DNA of 49,267 bases, taken from CAZGSN01 sp964371655 (lineage in GTDB: Bacteria; Desulfobacterota; Binatia; HRBIN30). The first letter of the stretch is position 1. Every line of letters starts with the position of its first letter. The stretch is from contig CAYJOD010000044.1 of assembly GCA_964371655.1 (NCBI GenBank), positions 1 through 49,267 of the forward strand, read 5' to 3'. The position numbers and the translations under genes were made by a program. This document shows positions 1 to 9,117 of this stretch, in pieces. The notes below the pieces were generated by a model. That model was given only the letters and a program-made list of their open reading frames with translations, was not told the origin of the DNA and searched no databases.

Positions 1-61
1 ACCGCACTCCACAACTTATCGTGTCCACAGATCGTCCCACGGCCGAATCTATGTGCAAAGC
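1..61. repeat. Dispersed extragenic repeat, copy 1 (cut by window edge)
   Basis: These bases match 10,349-10,409 with about 6 mismatches in 61. The stretch begins with the end of a CACCGCACTCC-type hairpin arm and runs into a unique-looking tail. No reading frame is supported. Copy 2 shows that the unit continues to the left with a GCGGTGGCAAGCCACCGC hairpin, which would lie outside the window. Confidence 0.85.
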
Positions 62-86
62 CGGGGCGTGTATCCTCCGCCGCGAT

Positions 87-1493
87 TCACGTTGATGGCA
101 ACCTGCGACCGGTGCTGGCGGGGTGCTTTTCTGTATCGCCGATCAGGAGTGACAGGAGTGGGGCGGTGCCCATCGTTGTCACCAAGGCCATGATCACCAT
201 CATGGCGAACAAGGTGGGCGATATGATCTTCATGTCGAGACCGATGTTGAGAACGATCAGCTCCATGAGTCCGCGCGTGTTCATCAACGTCCCGAGGGCG
301 GCGGCGTTGCGTCCGTCGAGACCTGTGAGCCGCCCGGCGATATAGGTGCCACCGAACTTGCCGAGAGTGGCGACGACGATGATCAGCGCGCAGATCAACC
401 AGGGCTCCACTCCGGAGACGAGGTCGATGCGTGTGCGCATCCCAGTGAAGGCGAAGAAGGCGGGCAGCAAGAGGACATCGACGACCGCATTGATCTGCCG
501 CCCCAGGACGCGGGCGATGGTGCTGTCGTGCGGGATCAAGGCGCCGAGCAGGAAGGCGCCGAAGATGGCGTGGATGCCGATGTACTCGGTAGTGAGCGCC
601 GACAGCAGCAGGGTGATGAACGAGAACGCCACCGCAGTGCGCGGCAGCGGCGCGCTCGGCCAGCGCATGACGACGCGCTTCAGAAGCGGTCGCACGACGA
701 TCACCATCGCGCCGATGTACAGCAGCGTGCCCGCGATCACCGTGAAGGCGCCACCGACCTCGGCCTTGGCGATGCCGACGACGAAGGCGAGAAGACACCA
801 CGCCGTGACGTCGTCGGTCGCGGCGCAGCTCAGCGCGATCGTCCCGAGCTCTGTGCCCAGCATGCCGCGGTCGGTGAGGATTCGCGCCAAAACTGGGAAC
901 GCCGTGATCGACATGGCGACGCCCATGAACAGTGCGAAGCTCGTAAACGGTACGTCGCTGCTCGCCAGCCGCGGGTAGAGCGCAAGAGCCAGTCCAACGC
1001 CGAGGATGAATGGCAAAACGATGCTGGCGTGCGAAATGGCGACGGCGGCGTGGACACGTTCGCGCAGCTGGCCGAGATGCAGGTCGAGGCCGACGGTGAA
1101 CATGTACAGAAGCACGCCGAGTTGGGCGATGACCCTGAGGAAGGGGGCAACTGCCGGGGGCAGGATCATCGCCGATAGATGCGTGCCGAGCAGAGATGGT
1201 CCAAGCGCGATGCCGGCCATGACCTCACCGATCACAGGCGGCTGACCGAGCCAGGCGAACAGTTGCCCGAGCACTAAGCCGGCGGCGATGACGGCGGCGA
1301 GCGCCCCCAGAAGGTGCAGCAGCACCGCATCATCCTGCGTGCCACCGACAACGGCCGCGGCTCCCGGCACACCAACGGGAGCGCCGAGGGTGGCGCCGTA
1401 GGCGCAGATCAGGGTTGTCGCGGCGACGGCCGCTAGCACCATCGAGGCGTACACGATCGAAAAGTGAGCCAGTTGCGGCGGGATCTTAGGCAT
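87..1493 (-). CDS. CPA2-family cation:proton antiporter (KefB/NapA-like)
   Basis: Predicted inner-membrane exchanger of Na+ or K+ for H+. The 468 residues are hydrophobic throughout, about 12-13 spans. The conserved segment QPPVIGEVMAGIALGPSLLG (residues 84-103) and the paired aspartates of CAATDDVTAW (D227, D228) are typical of the Na/H exchanger domain of the CPA2 group. There is no C-terminal TrkA-N (RCK) nucleotide-binding domain, so it is not a full KefB/KefC channel regulator. The ATG at 1493 is the first in frame; no strong Shine-Dalgarno is seen before it. It stands alone, upstream of a 300-bp repeat-filled spacer. The ion cannot be assigned from sequence. Confidence 0.9.
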   Translation of the reverse strand: MPKIPPQLAHFSIVYASMVLAAVAATTLICAYGATLGAPVGVPGAAAVVGGTQDDAVLLHLLGALAAVIAAGLVLGQLFAWLGQPPVIGEVMAGIALGPSLLGTHLSAMILPPAVAPFLRVIAQLGVLLYMFTVGLDLHLGQLRERVHAAVAISHASIVLPFILGVGLALALYPRLASSDVPFTSFALFMGVAMSITAFPVLARILTDRGMLGTELGTIALSCAATDDVTAWCLLAFVVGIAKAEVGGAFTVIAGTLLYIGAMVIVVRPLLKRVVMRWPSAPLPRTAVAFSFITLLLSALTTEYIGIHAIFGAFLLGALIPHDSTIARVLGRQINAVVDVLLLPAFFAFTGMRTRIDLVSGVEPWLICALIIVVATLGKFGGTYIAGRLTGLDGRNAAALGTLMNTRGLMELIVLNIGLDMKIISPTLFAMMVIMALVTTMGTAPLLSLLIGDTEKHPASTGRRLPST

Positions 1494-1802
1494 GACGGCC
1501 CAAGGCTATGCTGTTGAGCCGCCGCGAGCAAACCCTGAGCCTGAAAACCCCATCGCGGGCGTCAGCGCGCGATGGACTACTGACGTTCAAGATCTTGTCG
1601 CGGCGCGAAGATCTCCGAGTTGGACCTCAAGGCCAGCTCCCCTCGCCCGCGCCACTTCTGGCGCGGGAGAGGGTTAGGGTGAGGGCCGTCCGAGAGGATC
1701 CCTCACCCCCACGCGCTCCCGCAGGTATTGCGGGAGCGGGAGCACTTGCAAACACCGGCGCTCCTTGGGTTGCGGGCAATGGTCGCGCTAGGGATTTTGG
1801 GC
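1494..1802. repeat. Degenerate extragenic repeat B, copy 1 (about 1,640-1,800)
   Basis: This gene-free spacer holds several inverted arms (GCCCGCGCC / GGCGCGGG, GCTCCCGCA / TGCGGGAGC) and the common extragenic string GAGAGGGTTAGGGTGAGGG. The same order of blocks, ending in GGTATTG-GGGAG-GGGAG and a GGTTGCGGGC tail, recurs at about 15,838-16,015. The two copies are clearly related but diverged. No coding potential is supported. Confidence 0.75.
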
Positions 1803-2765
1803 TCATTTCCTGTCGCGGTCATTTTCGATGAGAACTTTGAGGACACCGGGCTGCGCCGCTAGGCGCAACCCTTCTTGGGCACGTGCGAGCGGAACCCGAT
1901 CGGAGATCAACGACCGCACGTCGACGGTCCCGTGAGCAAGCGCGTGCAGCGCCGGCGGGAAGGGGCCGCAGCGGGAGCCGACGAGGGTAATCTCGTTGAT
2001 GACGAGCGGGGCGAGGTTGAGCTCGGCGCCGATGGCAACGGTGCTCTTGAGCACCAGCGTGCCGCGCGGGCGCACCGCAGCGATCGCGGCTGCCAAGCCG
2101 TTCGCTGTTCCCGTCGCTTCGACGACGAGATCGGTGGGTGCAGCATTCCACTGATCGACAGACACGGTGTCGATTCCTCGTCTGCGCAGGATATCCAGTT
2201 TGCTTTCATGTCGGCCGACGGCCAGGACCTGCGCTCCGGCTCCATGGAGGACTTGTGCGACCAAGAGCCCGAGCTTGCCGTCGCCGAGCACCAAGCACGG
2301 CATGCCCGGCTGCACTCGCACCTGTTCAAGAATCTCGAAGGCAGCGGCGAGTGGTTCAGTAAACACGGCCACGTCATCGGGCACATTGTCGGGCACGCTG
2401 TGCAAGTTGGCTACGGGGACGGCGACGCGCTCGGCGAAGGCGCCGTCAGCGTTCAAAATGCCCATGACACGACGAGCGCGACAATGACGGCCAAGGTCAC
2501 GCGCGCACAGCTCGCACTTGCCGCAAGCGAAGTTGATCTCGCCTACGACGCGCGTCCCTTTCCATTCGTCCGGGCCCGCGATCACCGTGCCGACGAACTC
2601 GTGTCCGAGCACACCGCGAAACCCCATGTACCCCTTGACCAACTCGAGATCGGTCCGGCACACGCCGGCGAGGCTGACGCGAACAACGGCCGTGTGCTCG
2701 TCTGCCACGGGTTCGGGATGGTCGACGACGCGAGCCACACTACCGTCGAAAAACAAAGCGCGCAT
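1803..2765 (-). CDS. Zinc-dependent MDR alcohol dehydrogenase
   Basis: Cytosolic NAD(P)-dependent oxidoreductase of the medium-chain dehydrogenase family, 320 residues from the ATG at 2765. Catalytic zinc ligands are visible as C36 and the H55-E56 pair in LGHEFVG; the structural zinc site is C81, C84, C87, C95. The Rossmann nucleotide-binding motif is VLGDGKLGLL (159-168). The frame is open to 2924, but those extra 53 residues come from repeat DNA and are unlike the family, whose N-terminus starts with the MRALFFDG-type strand, so 2765 is chosen. It is shorter than the usual 340-350 residues but has both domains. The substrate is unknown. Confidence 0.87.
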   Translation of the reverse strand: MRALFFDGSVARVVDHPEPVADEHTAVVRVSLAGVCRTDLELVKGYMGFRGVLGHEFVGTVIAGPDEWKGTRVVGEINFACGKCELCARDLGRHCRARRVMGILNADGAFAERVAVPVANLHSVPDNVPDDVAVFTEPLAAAFEILEQVRVQPGMPCLVLGDGKLGLLVAQVLHGAGAQVLAVGRHESKLDILRRRGIDTVSVDQWNAAPTDLVVEATGTANGLAAAIAAVRPRGTLVLKSTVAIGAELNLAPLVINEITLVGSRCGPFPPALHALAHGTVDVRSLISDRVPLARAQEGLRLAAQPGVLKVLIENDRDRK

Positions 2766-2884
2766 AAGGCTTCTCATACAGCCGGCGACATGTGGGAACC
2801 AGCGACCCTCGCAAATGCCGCGCGAGACTGTCGATCTTCTCTGCTGCGGCGGATACGCGAATTGCGTACCGCTTGGTAGGGCCG

Positions 2885-3105
2885 GCTGTGCCGGCCGTAT
2901 TGTCCACCCGGCCGGCCGGTACAACCGGCCCTGCGAGGTTGTGGATAAATCGATTCAGCACGTACCCCGAACCTCGGTGCGCACGGCGCACCCTACAAAT
3001 CCCTTGTCTTTTCAGGATCTCCGTAGGGTGCGCCGCGCGCACCAAAGTCGGGCGGACGGGGTTGTTGGCTTCATTCACAAACTCTACGGGGCTTTATCGA
3101 CAGAC
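2885..3105. repeat. Imperfect ~180-bp inverted-repeat element
   Basis: Within the gene-free stretch 2,766-3,180. The left arm (about 2,930-2,997) ends in GGTGCGCACGGCGCACCCTAC and the right arm (about 3,022-3,103) starts with its near complement GTAGGGTGCGCCGCGCGCACC. The similarity continues outward through GTTGTGGATAAATCGATTC against the complement of the TCACAAACTCTAC region. An inner GGCCGGC-rich palindrome lies at 2,880-2,930. This is the organisation of a MITE or large extragenic palindrome. No transposase is present. Confidence 0.7.
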
Positions 3106-3180
3106 TCGGGTGGTGTGTCACCACTGCCAGGTGAACGTTAGCCACTGAGGCGTCTACCGCACTCTTGTCCGCCGAAAATT

Positions 3181-4800
3181 TCAAGCGCCGGTTGCGACCG
3201 GGCGCCCGTCGAGCCAGGTCGCGCGGATCGCGATGCGGTCGAGATCCGCCGCTGCCACCTCGAAGGGGTCGTCGGATAGAATCGCCAGATCGGCCCGCTT
3301 CCCGGGTGCGAGCGAGCCGACCTCGTCATCGAGACGCAGCTGCCAGGCGGCGTCGACGGTCACGGCGCGCAGCGCCTGATCGAGGCAGATCGCTTCCGTG
3401 CCGCCGAGCTGCTCGCCGCTGCGGGTGAGCCGAGTTACGGCCGTGCGTATCAGGCCGAGCGGACCGGCTGGGAACATCGGCGAGTCGGCGTGCAGGCTGA
3501 CGCGGTGGCCGGCGCGTACGGCGGTGGCGATCGGCATCAGCTGCTCGGCTCGCTGCGCGCCGAGAATTTGATCGCGTAGCTCGGGGCCGTAGTAGCGCAC
3601 ATGGTTCACGTGAAAGCTCAGGGCGACGCCGAGCCGGCGGGCGCGCTCGATGTCGGATGGCGAGATGAGCCCCACGTGCTCCAAACGCCAGCGGTGATCC
3701 GTCCCGTCTCCGTCGGCGCCGAGGACCTCCTCGTAGATGTCGAGGATCTCGCGAATGGCACGATCGCCCTGGGCATGCGTCAGCACCTGCCAGCCGGCCG
3801 CATGCACCTCCTTCAACTTGGACGACAGGGCCGTGCGTTCGTGCATCGGGTAGCCGGAGGTGCCCGGCGCGATGCCGAGCCGACAGCAGCAAAGGTCGGA
3901 AGCGAGGTACGGTGCGTCGAGCAGCATGGTGCCCGAGTACGGAGAGCCGTCGTACCACACCTTTGCGCCGTGAAGGCGGAAGCGATCCGTTCCGGCGCCG
4001 GGCCTGCGCTCCGACTCGACAATATGCTCGAGGTGTAGGTAGCCGACGGTACGAATGGGCGCGCGCTCGCTGAGGGATTCGTAGACGGCGAGGTAGGGTG
4101 CGGGGAGAAACATGCCGGGCATGCCGATCGTGGTGATACCGACATTTGCGTAGCGCTGGAACTGCAGGCGCATGCGTGTCGACCAGGCCTCGGGCGACCA
4201 GTCGATGCCGAGCAGGAACGGGCCCATGGCGGCGCTCTCCTCGACCTTGCCGGTCAGACGACCGCTGCTGTCGCGGCCGTAGCGACCACCGGTCGTCGGA
4301 TCAGGAGTGCTTTCGTCGAACCCAACCGCATGCAGAGCCGCGGAGTTCACGAACGCCGTGTGCATCGACTGGATCAGTACGAAGAGCGGGTTGTCCGGCG
4401 CGATCGCATCGAGGCGGGCACGGTCCCAGGTGCCAAGGTCCGGCGTCAACATGAAGTCGAGACCGAAGGCGTAGATCCACTCGCCGGGCGTCGCCCGCGC
4501 CACCGCGTCGCGCAAGGCACGTTCCACTCCACTCAGGCTGGGATGGGTGAAGCCGCTGACGTCGACCCAGCTGTAGCACTGTGCGCACAAATCGGGGTGC
4601 GTATGCGGCTCGATCAAACCGGGCAGGACGACCGAAGCCCCGAGATCGACAACCTCGGTAGATGACGAGCGCAGCGCTAGAACGTCGTCGCGGGAACCAA
4701 CCGCGACCACCCGCCCGTCGGCGATGCCCAGTGCCTGGCCGCTGCTATCGGCCATGGTGATCACCCGCTTGGCAAGAACGATGGTATCGAGACGACTCAT
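3181..4800 (-). CDS. Amidohydrolase family 3 (YtcJ-like) metal-dependent hydrolase
   Basis: 539 residues, the normal length for YtcJ/NfdA-type amidohydrolases, which hydrolyse N-substituted amides and formamides in the cytoplasm. The N-terminal beta-sandwich is followed by the metal-binding motif HTHPD (H66, H68). Later conserved elements are LTHAQGD, the RLEHVG block and the SLHADSPMFP block, which supply the remaining metal and catalytic residues. ATG at 4800 is the first in-frame start and fits the family N-terminus, which begins with a short strand and TM-less lead. It ends in the composite domain motif of this family (PGKRADLAIL). The natural substrate cannot be read from the sequence. 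Confidence 0.9.
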   Translation of the reverse strand: MSRLDTIVLAKRVITMADSSGQALGIADGRVVAVGSRDDVLALRSSSTEVVDLGASVVLPGLIEPHTHPDLCAQCYSWVDVSGFTHPSLSGVERALRDAVARATPGEWIYAFGLDFMLTPDLGTWDRARLDAIAPDNPLFVLIQSMHTAFVNSAALHAVGFDESTPDPTTGGRYGRDSSGRLTGKVEESAAMGPFLLGIDWSPEAWSTRMRLQFQRYANVGITTIGMPGMFLPAPYLAVYESLSERAPIRTVGYLHLEHIVESERRPGAGTDRFRLHGAKVWYDGSPYSGTMLLDAPYLASDLCCCRLGIAPGTSGYPMHERTALSSKLKEVHAAGWQVLTHAQGDRAIREILDIYEEVLGADGDGTDHRWRLEHVGLISPSDIERARRLGVALSFHVNHVRYYGPELRDQILGAQRAEQLMPIATAVRAGHRVSLHADSPMFPAGPLGLIRTAVTRLTRSGEQLGGTEAICLDQALRAVTVDAAWQLRLDDEVGSLAPGKRADLAILSDDPFEVAAADLDRIAIRATWLDGRPVATGA

Positions 4801-4890
4801 GCCGGACGGTTTAGCTCGCCCCCGGGGATCTCGTCCACCATCGCCGTCGGGCTTGGCGGCGTCGCGCCGTCGAGCGCTGTCGCGGTCACC

Positions 4891-6249
4891 CTAGTCGAGG
4901 ACGCACGCTGGTGCTGTGCCGATATCGAACGAGTTGCCGCCGCCGTCGGTGATCACGGCTCCCGCGCTGTTGCACATTTGTGTGCGGTTGCCGGTGGCGG
5001 TGTTCCCGGTGAGCGTCACGCTGGCGGTGCCGAGGCTGACGTCGATACCTTCCGCGTCGTTGTTCTTGGCGAGGTTGCCGCTGAGGGTGATACTGGCTGC
5101 GCCGTTCAAGATGTCGAAGCCGTCGCGGCCATTGTTCTCGGCCGTGTTGGCGGTGAACGTGTGTCCGCTGCCGGCGATTCGGAAACCGTCGCCACGCGAG
5201 CCGTCGGCCGTATTCTCCTCGACACTGTGGCCGCTGCCGGAGACATCGAAGACACTCGAATTGATCGCCTGGTTGCAGTCCTTGGCCGTGTTGCTGCGAA
5301 CGGTGATTCCGGTACCGCTGATCTGAAAGCCGCGGCCGCCGGCAAGCGTCACGGTGTTGTCCTCGACGACCAGCCCGACGGCATCGCTGCTCACCGCGAA
5401 ACCTTCATTATTGGAGATCCTGGTGGCGCTGTTCGCCGACACGCTGCCGCCGGAGCAGGTGGTGCAGTTGATGTCATAGCCATCGCCGGCGGAGACGCTG
5501 AGGGTATTGTCGATTACGCTCGGATTGGTTCCGTCGATTTCGACGCCTGAGTCCTCGCAGTTGCGTAAGCTATTCGCGGTCACTGTGGCGGTCGCGCCGG
5601 TGATCTTAATGCAGTCACCATCGTCGGCGACGTCGATCTTGTTGCTGTCGATCGTGGCGGTTGCCCCGGTGATGCGGATGCAGCCGGCACTGCACTTGTT
5701 GATGATGCTCTTGCGGACCGTGATGCTGTCGGTGCCGCCGTTCGCATCTAGCGCCTGCTCGTCACAGCCGCTGAGGGTACTGCTCTCGACGAGCGCAGTG
5801 TTGGCGCCAGCGCCGAGATTGATGCAGTCGTCCCCGGCTCCGGCCGAGACGATCTTGCGAAACGTTGTTCCGGTGATGGCAGCGGTGACCTGGATGTTGC
5901 TGACGTTGGAGTTGCGAATCGTCAGACCCTCGACCACGACGCTGCTCGAGGTGATGGTCAACCCGACTCCGGTATTGGGCGGCCCGGCGTCCAGGATCGT
6001 CGCGCCGCTGCCGGCGCCGATGAGGTGCAAGCCATTCTTCCCGGCCGGGATCGTAACGTTCTCGAAGTACTTGCCGGTGCGGAGCTCGACAGTGTCACCC
6101 GCCCCAGCCGCAGCCACACCGGCGGCCAGAGTGGTCAGGCAGCCGTCGGCGCCCGTGGGCTCGACACAGACGATCGCACCCAGGGCGGGAGAGGTCGCGA
6201 AAGCCAGGATGGCAAGAGCGGCGGTCAAGAATGAAGTCATTCGAATCAT
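4891..6249 (-). CDS. Exported right-handed parallel beta-helix protein (paralogue 1)
   Basis: 452 residues. A signal peptide (residues 1 to about 25, ending SPALGA) is followed by a conserved entry motif CVEPTGADGCLTTL and about 15 turns of Asn-rich beta-helix repeats (patterns such as GNTATGN, ANTAENNG, VRSNT) of the NosD/pectin-lyase-like fold. It closes with a short Cys-containing tail. The start at 6249 is fixed by AGGAGGAG five bases before ATG; an upstream ATG at 6288 is less likely. It lies 85 bp downstream of a paralogue with the same layout. Likely secreted or outer-surface; polysaccharide binding or cleavage is possible, but no lyase catalytic residues can be pointed to. Confidence 0.85.
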   Translation of the reverse strand: MIRMTSFLTAALAILAFATSPALGAIVCVEPTGADGCLTTLAAGVAAAGAGDTVELRTGKYFENVTIPAGKNGLHLIGAGSGATILDAGPPNTGVGLTITSSSVVVEGLTIRNSNVSNIQVTAAITGTTFRKIVSAGAGDDCINLGAGANTALVESSTLSGCDEQALDANGGTDSITVRKSIINKCSAGCIRITGATATIDSNKIDVADDGDCIKITGATATVTANSLRNCEDSGVEIDGTNPSVIDNTLSVSAGDGYDINCTTCSGGSVSANSATRISNNEGFAVSSDAVGLVVEDNTVTLAGGRGFQISGTGITVRSNTAKDCNQAINSSVFDVSGSGHSVEENTADGSRGDGFRIAGSGHTFTANTAENNGRDGFDILNGAASITLSGNLAKNNDAEGIDVSLGTASVTLTGNTATGNRTQMCNSAGAVITDGGGNSFDIGTAPACVLD

Positions 6250-6334
6250 TGTCTCCTCCTTGCATCGCGTCGCGTGGTTCGACCGCAAGCGATTCGGCGG
6301 GAAGCTGGCGGTCCCGGGACGCTGGGCGCAAGCC

Positions 6335-7702
6335 CTAGTCGAGGTCGCAGGAATTGCTGAAGCTAGCCGCAGAATTTGCCGAGATCGTGTTGTCGGTGCC
6401 TTCCACGCACAGGTCGGTGCGGTTCTGGGCCGCCTTGTTGCCGGTGATCACATTCGTGTCGCCGGTCACCGCGATCCCTTCGGCCAGATTGCCGCTCGAC
6501 GAGTTGCCGGTCATGGTGTTGCCATTCCCGTCGATTTGATAACCGTCGACCAGGTTCCTCGTCGACTTGTTCTTGCTGAGGGTGTTGCCGCTGTCGTTGA
6601 TCTCGAAGCCGTCGCCGAAGACGGCGCGGGCGAGATTCTTCTCAAGGGTAGTCCCGGTGTCGTTTACGACGAAGCCGGGGGAGTTGCGGTCGCCACCACC
6701 GTCGATGGCCTTGTTCTTTCGTAGGACCATGCCGACGCCGTTGACGATGAAGCTGGGGTCACTGGCGCGCAGAGCCTTGTTCTTTTCGACCAGCAATCCC
6801 GCCGCGGCGCTGGTCAGAACGAACGCCGAATCGTCCCCGACCGGATCCGTCGCCAGATTGCCGCTGAGCAGCCCGGCAGGCGTCGTGCAGGGCGTACAGT
6901 TCACGAGATAGCCTGTCGCGTCCGTGCCCACGACCGAGTTCTTGACTAGCGTCGGCCTGTCGCCGTCGACACTGAAGCCGCCGCCGTCGCACACCGTTGC
7001 CTTGTTCTTGGTCGCGTTTGCGCTGTCACCCGCGATGTCGACGCATTCGGCGCTCGCCAGGCCAACATCGTTTGCCTCGAGCACCGCGCCATCGCCAAAG
7101 ATGTTGATGCCCTGCGCGGTGCCACGAATCGTGCTGCCGTGGATGGTCAGGTTGTTGATCTTTGTCGCCTGACTGGCGTCGATACCGTTCGAGCCACTTC
7201 CGCGCACGCTGACCTTGTCGATGATGGTGTTGTCCGCTCCGTCGTCCAAGAAGATGCCGTTTCCGCTTACGCCGCGGATCTGCACGTCGCGAATGATCGT
7301 GCCGGTCACGGCGATGGCACTTCCACTATCGCCGAGCACGATGCCGTCGCCGGTTGAATTGCGGACGCTGAGGCCGGTGATCGTCACCGAGCTCGACAGG
7401 ACGACGATGCCGTCGCCGCCGAGCGGCGGGCCGGTGTCAACGATCACGCTCTTGATCCCTGACCCTTGGAGAATCAGGCCGTTCTTGGCCGCGGGCACGC
7501 TCACGTTCTCGGCATAGCTTCCGTCGTCAATGTCCACGGTGTCGCCCGCCGCCGCTGCCGCGATCCCGGCGTTGATCGTTGTCAGGCACCCGTCGGCGCC
7601 GCTGGGCTCAACGCAGATCGTTGCGGCGAAGGCCGGCGTGGCGCTGCAGAGCCAACCCACGGCGGCGCCGGCGAGGAGAGTCGCTTTACGCTGTCGAACC
7701 AT
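6335..7702 (-). CDS. Exported right-handed parallel beta-helix protein (paralogue 2)
   Basis: 455 residues, tandem paralogue of the gene downstream. Both share the entry motif (here CVEPSGADGCLTTI), the block AAKNGLILQGSG and the same order of Asn-rich turns such as GNTMTGNSSSGN. A signal peptide covers about residues 1-27 (cleavage after TPAFA). The start at 7702 follows GGAGG by a good distance; the frame is open to 7843, but upstream residues show no signal sequence. It is the first gene of the minus-strand pair and diverges from the 2-oxoacid dehydrogenase operon, the 271-bp gap holding both promoters. The biochemical activity is unknown. Confidence 0.85.
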   Translation of the reverse strand: MVRQRKATLLAGAAVGWLCSATPAFAATICVEPSGADGCLTTINAGIAAAAAGDTVDIDDGSYAENVSVPAAKNGLILQGSGIKSVIVDTGPPLGGDGIVVLSSSVTITGLSVRNSTGDGIVLGDSGSAIAVTGTIIRDVQIRGVSGNGIFLDDGADNTIIDKVSVRGSGSNGIDASQATKINNLTIHGSTIRGTAQGINIFGDGAVLEANDVGLASAECVDIAGDSANATKNKATVCDGGGFSVDGDRPTLVKNSVVGTDATGYLVNCTPCTTPAGLLSGNLATDPVGDDSAFVLTSAAAGLLVEKNKALRASDPSFIVNGVGMVLRKNKAIDGGGDRNSPGFVVNDTGTTLEKNLARAVFGDGFEINDSGNTLSKNKSTRNLVDGYQIDGNGNTMTGNSSSGNLAEGIAVTGDTNVITGNKAAQNRTDLCVEGTDNTISANSAASFSNSCDLD

Positions 7703-7973
7703 CGTTGTGTCCTCCGTTGCGCCCATTGCTGCGGGTCGCGGCGCCACGATGAAGTACCCCAGTGTTATTGCCGAGAGCCCGTCTCCCGGTCGCCGCTGCG
7801 CGAGGTAGCCGTGATCGGGTGACGGGCACACGTCTATCACCAAAGTACGTTGCTCGTTAGTAAAATCTGAGTCCGTCGCAGGCCTGCAGCGAAAGTCTGC
7901 TGCAAACGCTGCGTCTCCGGGGTATCCTCAATGAGTAGGCGCCGAAGTCGCGAGCGCCGAGGAGGTGTCGCTG

Positions 7974-9047
7974 GTGTCACGAGAAATCGTCTTCCGCGGC
8001 GAAGTCCCTTTCCTCCGGGTTCTCGACGAGAGCGGCCGGGTCGACCCGGTGGATTGCCCGGACCTCCCTGACCCCGAAGTCGTAGCGATGTACGAGGCCA
8101 TGGTGCTGACGCGCACGTTGGACAACCGCGCCGTGTTGCTGCAGCGCGAGGGTCGTATTGGGACCTACGCCCAATCACTCGGGCAGGAGGCGGCTCAGGT
8201 CGGCAGTGCGTTCGCACTCGCCCCGATGGATTGGGTGGTGCCGTCGTACCGCGAGAACGCCGTGCTCATTTGTCGCGGCATTCCGATGCAGAACATCTTG
8301 CTCTACTGGGCCGGCGATGAGCGCGGCATGCTGGGCTTCAAAGCCAAGCACTGTCTTCCGTACGCGATCCCGGTCGGGACCCAACTGCCGCACGCCTGCG
8401 GCATGGCGATTGCCAATAGGCTGCGCGGCAGTCAGGCGATCGTGGCGTGCTACTTCGGTGATGGCGCGACCAGCACCGGTGACTTCCACGAGGCCTTGAC
8501 GATGGCGGGAAGCTTTCGCGCCCCGGTAGTCTTCATCTGTCAGAACAACGGCTGGGCCATCAGCGTGCCGCGCTCGCGTCAATGCGCGGCGCCGACTCTC
8601 GCACAGAAGGGGCTCGGCTACGGCGTCGAGGCAATCCAGGTCGACGGCAACGACGTGCTCGCCTGCTACGCCGCGACCAAGGAAGCTGTCGACCGCGCTC
8701 GTGCTGGTGGTGGGCCAACACTGATCGAGGCGGTCACCTACCGTCTGGGAGATCACACCACCGCCGACGACGCCAGTCGCTACCGCGATGCGACCGAGGT
8801 GGAGGCGTGGGCAAAGCGCGACCCGCTGCTGCGGCTGCGTCTCTATCTGGAAGCTCGCGGCTTGTGGGATGCAGGGCGCGACACCCAACTCAGCGTCGAT
8901 TGCGAGCGCCGCGTCGATAGCGCGGTGCGCGCCGCGGAGGGGGTCACCCCGCCCAATCCAGAAGACGTGGTCCGTTACACCTATGCCAATCCGGTGCCGC
9001 CCGCGACCAGCAATTCTATCGGGCGCGATGGAAAGCGAGCCGCGTGA
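7974..9047 (+). CDS. 2-oxoacid dehydrogenase E1 component, alpha subunit
   Basis: Thiamine-diphosphate-dependent decarboxylase subunit of the pyruvate / branched-chain 2-oxoacid dehydrogenase complex, 357 residues. The ThDP motif is complete: GDGATSTGDF, then about 26 residues on QNNGW. The lengthy GTYAQSLGQEAAQVG and SYRENAVL segments match the branched-chain/pyruvate E1alpha family. GTG at 7974 is preferred because AGGAGG lies 8 bases before it; GTG at 7965 overlaps that site. It heads an operon with E1beta (70 bp downstream) and E2. The substrate (pyruvate, acetoin or branched-chain keto acid) cannot be settled by sequence alone. Confidence 0.92.
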   Translation: MSREIVFRGEVPFLRVLDESGRVDPVDCPDLPDPEVVAMYEAMVLTRTLDNRAVLLQREGRIGTYAQSLGQEAAQVGSAFALAPMDWVVPSYRENAVLICRGIPMQNILLYWAGDERGMLGFKAKHCLPYAIPVGTQLPHACGMAIANRLRGSQAIVACYFGDGATSTGDFHEALTMAGSFRAPVVFICQNNGWAISVPRSRQCAAPTLAQKGLGYGVEAIQVDGNDVLACYAATKEAVDRARAGGGPTLIEAVTYRLGDHTTADDASRYRDATEVEAWAKRDPLLRLRLYLEARGLWDAGRDTQLSVDCERRVDSAVRAAEGVTPPNPEDVVRYTYANPVPPATSNSIGRDGKRAA

Positions 9048-9049
9048 TC

Positions 9050-9105
9050 AAGTCCCGCTTCGGGATCTAAAATCCGAGATTTGAGATCTGAGAAATGAGA
9101 TTTGG
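9050..9105. repeat. Short AT-rich degenerate repeat between E1 genes
   Basis: The spacer repeats variants of GAGATTTGAGATCTGAGAA and contains the small palindrome AAATCCGAGATTT. It stands out as AT-rich in a GC-rich operon. Such spacers are common in large genomes of uncultured bacteria. The Shine-Dalgarno GGAAGG of the next gene follows at 9,104-9,109. Confidence 0.6.
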
Positions 9106-9117
9106 AAGGTGGACATC

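Noticed and set aside
528..1178. Long plus-strand frames opposite the antiporter
   Set aside because: Arg/Asp/His-rich, no ribosome site, exact antisense of a clear gene.
1875..2879. 334-codon plus-strand frame opposite the alcohol dehydrogenase
   Set aside because: Antisense shadow; the minus-strand protein has all family motifs.
5507..6724. 405-codon plus-strand frame across both beta-helix genes
   Set aside because: Spans two genes and their spacer, no domain; antisense of repeat-rich sequence.
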